NCBI GenBank assembly: GCA_963808815.1 | Contig: CAWEGI010000014.1 | Coordinates: forward strand, 347,207 to 411,206 | DNA length: 64,000 nt | Direction of reading: 5' to 3' | DNA from: DATBLE01 sp963808815 | GTDB taxonomy: Bacteria; Actinomycetota; Thermoleophilia; Gaiellales; Gaiellaceae | Shown: positions 60,184 through 64,000 of the stretch, one piece after another | How the letters are laid out: every line of letters begins with the position of its first letter | Numbering within the stretch: position 1 is the stretch's first letter | Translations under genes and position numbers: made by a program | Notes under the pieces: generated by a model | The model's input: the letters and a program-made list of their open reading frames with translations, nothing else | What the model was told of the DNA's origin: nothing | Database searches by the model: none

Positions 60184-61149
60184 ATGAGCGTCTTCACGAG
60201 CGGCGGGTTCTGGGCGTTCGTCGGCGTCGTCGCCGGCATCTACACGATCCTCGCGCTCGGGATCCAGCTCCAGTTCGGGTTCACCGGCCTGCTGAACTTC
60301 GGGCAGGTGGCATTCATGGCGATCGGCGCCTACACGATGGCGATTCTCGTGGTGAAGGAAGGATGGAGCATGTGGCTTGCGGCGCCGCTCGGGGTCGGCG
60401 CCGCGACAGTCGCGGGCCTCCTGCTCGGGCTATCGTCGCTGCGATTGCGAGCGGATTACTTCGCGATCGTCACGATCGCCTTCAGCGAGATCGTCCGCTA
60501 CGTCGCGACCAACGAGAACGCACTGACCGGAGGCTCGCAGGGCACGATCGCACTGGGCGAGGTCGGCAAAGCAGCGCAGTACAACGACCAGTGGGAGCGG
60601 GTCCAGGCGCGCGTCCAAGGCTGGCTGCACGTCTCCTCGAGCGACGTGGCGATGCTCGTAATCGTCTGGTCGGTGGCCGTCGTGCTGCTGGCGCTCGTCT
60701 GGCTGGCGGTGCGCACGCCGTGGGGCCGAGTGCTGCGCGCGATTCGCGAGGACGAGGACGCAGCTGCCTCGCTCGGCAAGAACGTGTTCGCGTACAAGCT
60801 CCAAGTGCTTGCGCTCGGCTCGGCGTTTGGTGGCATCGCAGGGCTCTTCTACGCGTGGCAGTTCTCGTTCTTCAGCCCCGCGGACTTCCAGCCGCTGCTC
60901 ACGTTCTTCGCCTGGATGATCGTAATTCTCGGCGGTCTCGGGCGCGTCTGGTCGGTGCCTGTCGGCTCCCTCGTCTTCGGCTTCCTCTTCGCCGGCACGC
61001 GCTTCCTCGATTTCGCGCCGCTCTCCTACCTCGACTCGGCCGAGCGGGCGTACTTGCGGCTGATTGTGATCGGGTTGGTGATCATCGGCCTCGTCTTGCT
61101 GCGACCGCAGGGGATTCTTGGCCGGCGCGAGGAGATGGTTCTGGAGTGA
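60184..61149 (+). CDS. livM: Branched-chain amino-acid-type ABC permease LivM
   Basis: 321 residues. Landmarks: IQLQFGFTGLLNFGQVAFMAIGAY near the start, LRLRADYFAIVTIAFSEIVR, GRVLRAIREDEDAAASLGKN (coupling loop) and GGLGRVWSVPVGSLVFGFLF. A longer periplasmic insert (residues about 110-150, ALGEVGKAAQYNDQWERVQ) is present. Start ATG 60184 lies 25 bases after livH; stop overlaps livG by GTGA. Confidence 0.93.
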   Translation: MSVFTSGGFWAFVGVVAGIYTILALGIQLQFGFTGLLNFGQVAFMAIGAYTMAILVVKEGWSMWLAAPLGVGAATVAGLLLGLSSLRLRADYFAIVTIAFSEIVRYVATNENALTGGSQGTIALGEVGKAAQYNDQWERVQARVQGWLHVSSSDVAMLVIVWSVAVVLLALVWLAVRTPWGRVLRAIREDEDAAASLGKNVFAYKLQVLALGSAFGGIAGLFYAWQFSFFSPADFQPLLTFFAWMIVILGGLGRVWSVPVGSLVFGFLFAGTRFLDFAPLSYLDSAERAYLRLIVIGLVIIGLVLLRPQGILGRREEMVLE

Positions 61150-62018
61150 GCGTCGCGCTCGCCGTCGAGGAGGCAGTGCGCGCGTTCGGCGGCGTACGGG
61201 CGCTCGACGGCGCGACGCTCGAGGTCGAGTCGGGGTCGATCACCGGCCTGATCGGGCCGAACGGGGCCGGCAAGTCGACGCTCTTCAACTGCGTCTCAGG
61301 CTTCCTGCGGCCGCAGTCCGGCCGCGTGCTCCTGGATGGCCGGCGCATCGACCGGCGCTCGGCGCACCGGATCGCCCGAGCTGGCCTCGTGCGGACGTTC
61401 CAGACACCGCGGGTGCTGACGCGGATGACGGTGCTCGAGAACCTGCTGCTCGCGGCGCCGCGACATCCGGGCGAGCGGCTCGGCGGGGCGCTTGCCGGCC
61501 GGTCACGAGAGCGCGAGGCCCGCGCCCGAGGCGGCGAGCTGCTCGAGCTGGTGCAGCTAGACGGCCACGCCTCCGCGCTCGCCGGGACGCTCTCGGGCGG
61601 ACAGCGGAAGCTGCTCGACCTCGTGCGGGCGCTGATGGCCGAGCCGCGCATCCTGCTTCTCGACGAGCCGATCGCGGGCGTGAGCCCGGCGCTGCGCGTC
61701 GAGCTGCTCGCGCACATCCTCGGACTGCGCGAACGCGAGCGGATCACGCTCCTGATCGCCGAGCACGACCTGGACTTCGTCATGCGTGCCTGCGATCGCG
61801 TGATCGTGATGAACGACGGCCGGGTGATCGCGCAGGGAACGCCGGAGGAGGTCCGGCGCGACGAGAAGGTGGTCGATGCCTACCTCGGAGCGAGACATCA
61901 GCGACAAGCTCAAGCCTCTCACTTATCACGCGCAGCCGATGAGTCTCCTCGAGGTCACTGCGTTGGAGGCGGGGTACGACGACGCAATCGTTCTGCGCGG
62001 CGTATCCCTCGAGGCTGA
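61146..62018 (+). CDS. livG: Branched-chain amino-acid-type ABC ATPase LivG, with an extended tail
   Basis: 290 residues from GTG 61146. Walker A GPNGAGKST, Q-loop region FQTPRVLTRMTVLENL, signature LSGGQRKLLDLVRAL, Walker B ILLLDEPIAGVSP, H-loop IAEHDLDFVM. The usual family end (about residue 250, KVVDAYLGA) is passed without a stop and the frame runs 40 more residues of arginine-rich, non-family sequence, overlapping the livF start by 80 bases. A lost stop codon or an indel near 61900 is likely. Confidence 0.88.
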   Translation: MSVALAVEEAVRAFGGVRALDGATLEVESGSITGLIGPNGAGKSTLFNCVSGFLRPQSGRVLLDGRRIDRRSAHRIARAGLVRTFQTPRVLTRMTVLENLLLAAPRHPGERLGGALAGRSREREARARGGELLELVQLDGHASALAGTLSGGQRKLLDLVRALMAEPRILLLDEPIAGVSPALRVELLAHILGLRERERITLLIAEHDLDFVMRACDRVIVMNDGRVIAQGTPEEVRRDEKVVDAYLGARHQRQAQASHLSRAADESPRGHCVGGGVRRRNRSARRIPRG

Positions 62019-62689
62019 CGCGCACGAAATCGTCGCGGTGCTCGGGCCGAACGGGGCCGGCAAATCGACGCTGCTGAAGGCGGTCTACGGCCTGGTCACG
62101 CTGCGCGCCGGAACCGTCACCTGGGAGGGCGGCGACGTTACACGCGTCCGCGCCGACCGCCTCACCCGCCGAGGGCTCAATTCGTACCGCAGACGGCCAA
62201 CGTCTTCCCGACGCTGACCGTCGCCGAGAACGTGCATGTCGGCTCGCTGGTAGTCACGAAGACGGAGCGGGGCGCAGCGATCGAGCGCGTGCGCGAGCTC
62301 TTCCCGATCCTGCGTGAGCGCGCGGGGCAGCGCGCGGGCACGCTCTCGGGTGGCCAGCGCAAGCTGGTCGCGCTGGCCCGAGCGCTAGTCGCGAAGCCGA
62401 AGCTGCTGCTGCTCGACGAACCGTCCGCGGGGCTCTCGCCTCAGGCGATGGAGCTGGTCTTCGACAAGCTGCTCGAGATCAACCGGCTCGGGGTCGGGAT
62501 CTAATGGTCGAGCAGAATGCCCGCCGCGCGCTCGCGCTGGCGCATCGCGGCGACGTGCCACGTGGGACGAACGCGATCGAGGGCGCGGGCGCTGACCGGC
62601 TGCATGAACCGCAGGTGGAGCAGCTCGACCTGGGGGGTTCGGGAATGATCGCGTCGAGCTCGACTTCGACAAGCACGCCTCCGGGATGA
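61939..62689 (+). pseudogene. livF: Branched-chain amino-acid-type ABC ATPase LivF, frameshifted twice
   Basis: ATG 61939 gives SLLEVTALEAGYDDAIVLRG, Walker A GPNGAGKST. The frame breaks near 62180; the next frame restores FVPQTANVFPTLTVAENVHV, signature LSGGQRKLVALARAL and Walker B LLLLDEPSAGLSP. It breaks again at 62500 (a base missing in ATCTAATGGTC), after which MVEQNARRALALAHRG follows. The family end YLGG appears as LDLGG near 62637 but no stop is present until 62687. Either sequence errors or a decaying gene. Confidence 0.82.
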
Positions 62690-62992
62690 AGCCTGAAATG
62701 AAGTAGGTCGCGTTCCGGGGGTCGACGCCGGCGAAGGTGTCCCGGTGCGCCGCACGGTCCCTCCCAGTCGAGCCGTCGGCGAGCAGCAGCGGTCTCCGTA
62801 GGACGTCCTTCGGCCTGAGGCCGTGCTGGCGCGCCGCGGCAAAGGCGCAGCTCAGTGCCTCGGTCGCCGGCGCGTAGGCGGCGCCGCCGTCCCGTGCAGC
62901 GGTGGCGAAGACGGTGACGTGCGGACCGGCCGCGCGGCGAGGGAAAAGGAGGAGGCCTTCTTGAAGCTCCGCCCTGCCTGAACTCCGCCGCA
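62690..62992 (-). other. Protein-like minus-strand frame without start, unrecognised
   Basis: Between livF and the livJ-like gene the minus strand reads YAPATEALSCAFAAARQHGL and DPRNATYFISGFIPEACL in one frame. Composition is coding-like, and the position suggests the tail of another extracellular binding protein, but there is no start and I cannot name it. Confidence 0.3.
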
Positions 62993-64000
62993 TCAGCGGC
63001 GGCACGTGAGCGCCACCGGCGCGTCGGCTTGGCGGCCGGCGAGCACCCATAGGTTGAGCACGGCGGCGGCCATGCGCCCTGGGCGTCGAAGTCGACCGCG
63101 ACTGAAGGCGCCCTCGGAGCCTACATCGTCGCCCGCCGGGATCAGCTTGACTGCCTTCGCGGCGGCAGGAAGGTCACCGTCGTGCCGGGCGGTCCCCGAC
63201 ACCCGGACGAGGTTCGTCTTGAGCTTGGCCGGCGAGGCCGAGCATGCCCGCATCGCGGCCAGGAACGCGACGTTCGCCGCATCGACCGCTGTGCCCTCGA
63301 AGCCCGTGTACGGCTTCGCTCCCTTGACGGCGCCTTCCAGAAGGCGGCGAAGGCGGCTCCGGCCGGCCGCCGGCCGCGCTCGCCGCGGTTCCGCGCAGCC
63401 CGACGACTGGGTCGCCGATCGAGTCCAGCACGGTCGTGTTGCGGAGCGCCTCGGTCACGAACGTCTTCCGGCATTCCATCTGCCCGGACGGACGAGCGAC
63501 GGAGCGAACCTCTGGAACGTGTCCGGGAAGTCGATGATCTACGAGCCGGCCGGGCTGCCGCCGACGAGCTGGCCAGCCTCGCTATCGGTTCGGCTGGGTC
63601 GGGTTCCAGGAGATGTTGACGCCGATCTTGCCGCCGAGCTTCTCGTACTGGGTGATGAACAGCTGCTCGAGCGCGTCCCGAACGCATCGTTGCGGGCGCT
63701 GACGTCTAGCGTCGCGCCCTTGCCGAAGGCATCGATCGCTGCCGCGCGAGCACCTTCCCCTGCAGCGTGTCCGACTGGTACACGCGCCAGAGATAGCCGT
63801 TGTCTTATGTCGGAGAGCTGCGGCGCGCTCGAGGTGGGGAAGATCTGGACGACCCGGTTGGGGATCGTCATGACTGCGCCATCGGGATTGTCGCGCTCGA
63901 CGCCATCTCGCCGATGATCACGTTGGCGTGGTCGGCCTTGATCAGCTTCGTTGCCGCCTCGACGATGCTGCGGCCTGCGTCTGCCCGTCCTCGGAGCCGA
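62993..64000 (-). pseudogene. LivJ/LivK-type amino-acid binding protein, many frame breaks, runs off the window
   Basis: Read across frames on the minus strand the family text is unmistakable: KLIKADHANVIIGEMASSAT, then TIPNRVVQIFPTSSAPQLSD, AIDAFGKGATLDVSARNDAF, DSEAGQLVGGSPAG, IIDFPDTFQRFAPSLVR, KTFVTEALRNTTVLDSIG, AKPYTGFEGTAVDAANVAFL, AKLKTNLVRVSG and a final MAAAVLNLWVLAGR. At least five frame changes and one in-frame TAG (after SPAGS) interrupt it. It should be the binding protein of the liv system, but it faces the operon instead of leading it. The N-terminus lies beyond 64000. Confidence 0.75.

Noticed and set aside
1..64000. CRISPR arrays, insertion sequences, rRNA or tRNA genes
   Set aside because: Looked for regular short repeats, transposase motifs and tRNA-like arms on both strands; none were convincing.

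Overview
This 64 kb window is high-GC bacterial DNA with tightly packed genes, many GTG starts and frequent 4-base stop/start overlaps. The gene families (BTAD/SARP regulators, NarL-type kinase and regulator pairs, a MoaD-MoaE fusion, ABC-fed sugar catabolism with a ROK repressor, a TIGR03118 protein, a class III cyclase with an ATPase and repeat region) point to an actinobacterium. A deep lineage such as Thermoleophilia (Gaiella/Solirubrobacter-like) is my best guess. That placement is inferred from gene style only; there is no rRNA here.

Layout, part 1 (0-24 kb). The 3' end of tldD, then tldE/pmbA, a frameshifted SGNH hydrolase, secG, a lone receiver domain, an aquaporin, a frameshifted glycosyltransferase, a methylmalonyl-CoA mutase large subunit, a two-gene ABC transporter, an ABC exporter, a MoaD-MoaE fusion, an M29-like peptidase and a site-2 protease. 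A 167-base near-palindrome follows whose right arm carries the ribosome-binding site of a LOG-family gene. Then come a kinase/regulator pair, a D,D-carboxypeptidase, a selenocysteine cluster (selA, small ORF, selB) running into an NfeD-like gene and a GH88 hydrolase, and two membrane proteins.

Part 2 (24-41.7 kb). A VAO-family flavoenzyme, an AI-2E-type transporter, a cyclic-nucleotide-binding/thioredoxin-reductase-like fusion without CxxC, a Na+/H+ antiporter, an MFS exporter, a DUF5996 protein and a ZnF-UBP protein. Next is one sugar operon on the minus strand: binding protein, two permeases, GH4 6-phospho-beta-glucosidase, BadF/NagK-type kinase, MsmK-type ATPase and a frameshifted D-threonine-aldolase-like enzyme. 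A divergent ROK repressor gene sits opposite it, with a clear promoter and palindromic operator between. The logic is import of an unphosphorylated beta-glucoside or amino-sugar, phosphorylation inside the cell, then GH4 cleavage.

Part 3 (41.7-57 kb). This looks like an accessory region: small secreted proteins, a class III cyclase/ATPase protein flanked by long direct repeats, a decayed fragment of a similar regulator, and two membrane-anchored BTAD regulators fused to extracellular ligand-binding domains. The two belong to different binding-protein families, and both lack a normal start codon at the expected place.

Part 4 (57-64 kb). A solitary mreB, an FAD-dependent amine/amino-acid oxidase, and a livHMGF-type amino-acid ABC transporter. 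From about 61.9 kb to the end the reading frames break repeatedly (livF and an opposing livJ-like gene). Either sequence quality drops there or this end of the locus is decaying. Similar single-base frame breaks occur at about 3.26, 5.50, 32.9, 54.57, 56.23 and 56.65 kb, so raw-read checking is needed before any of these genes is called dead.
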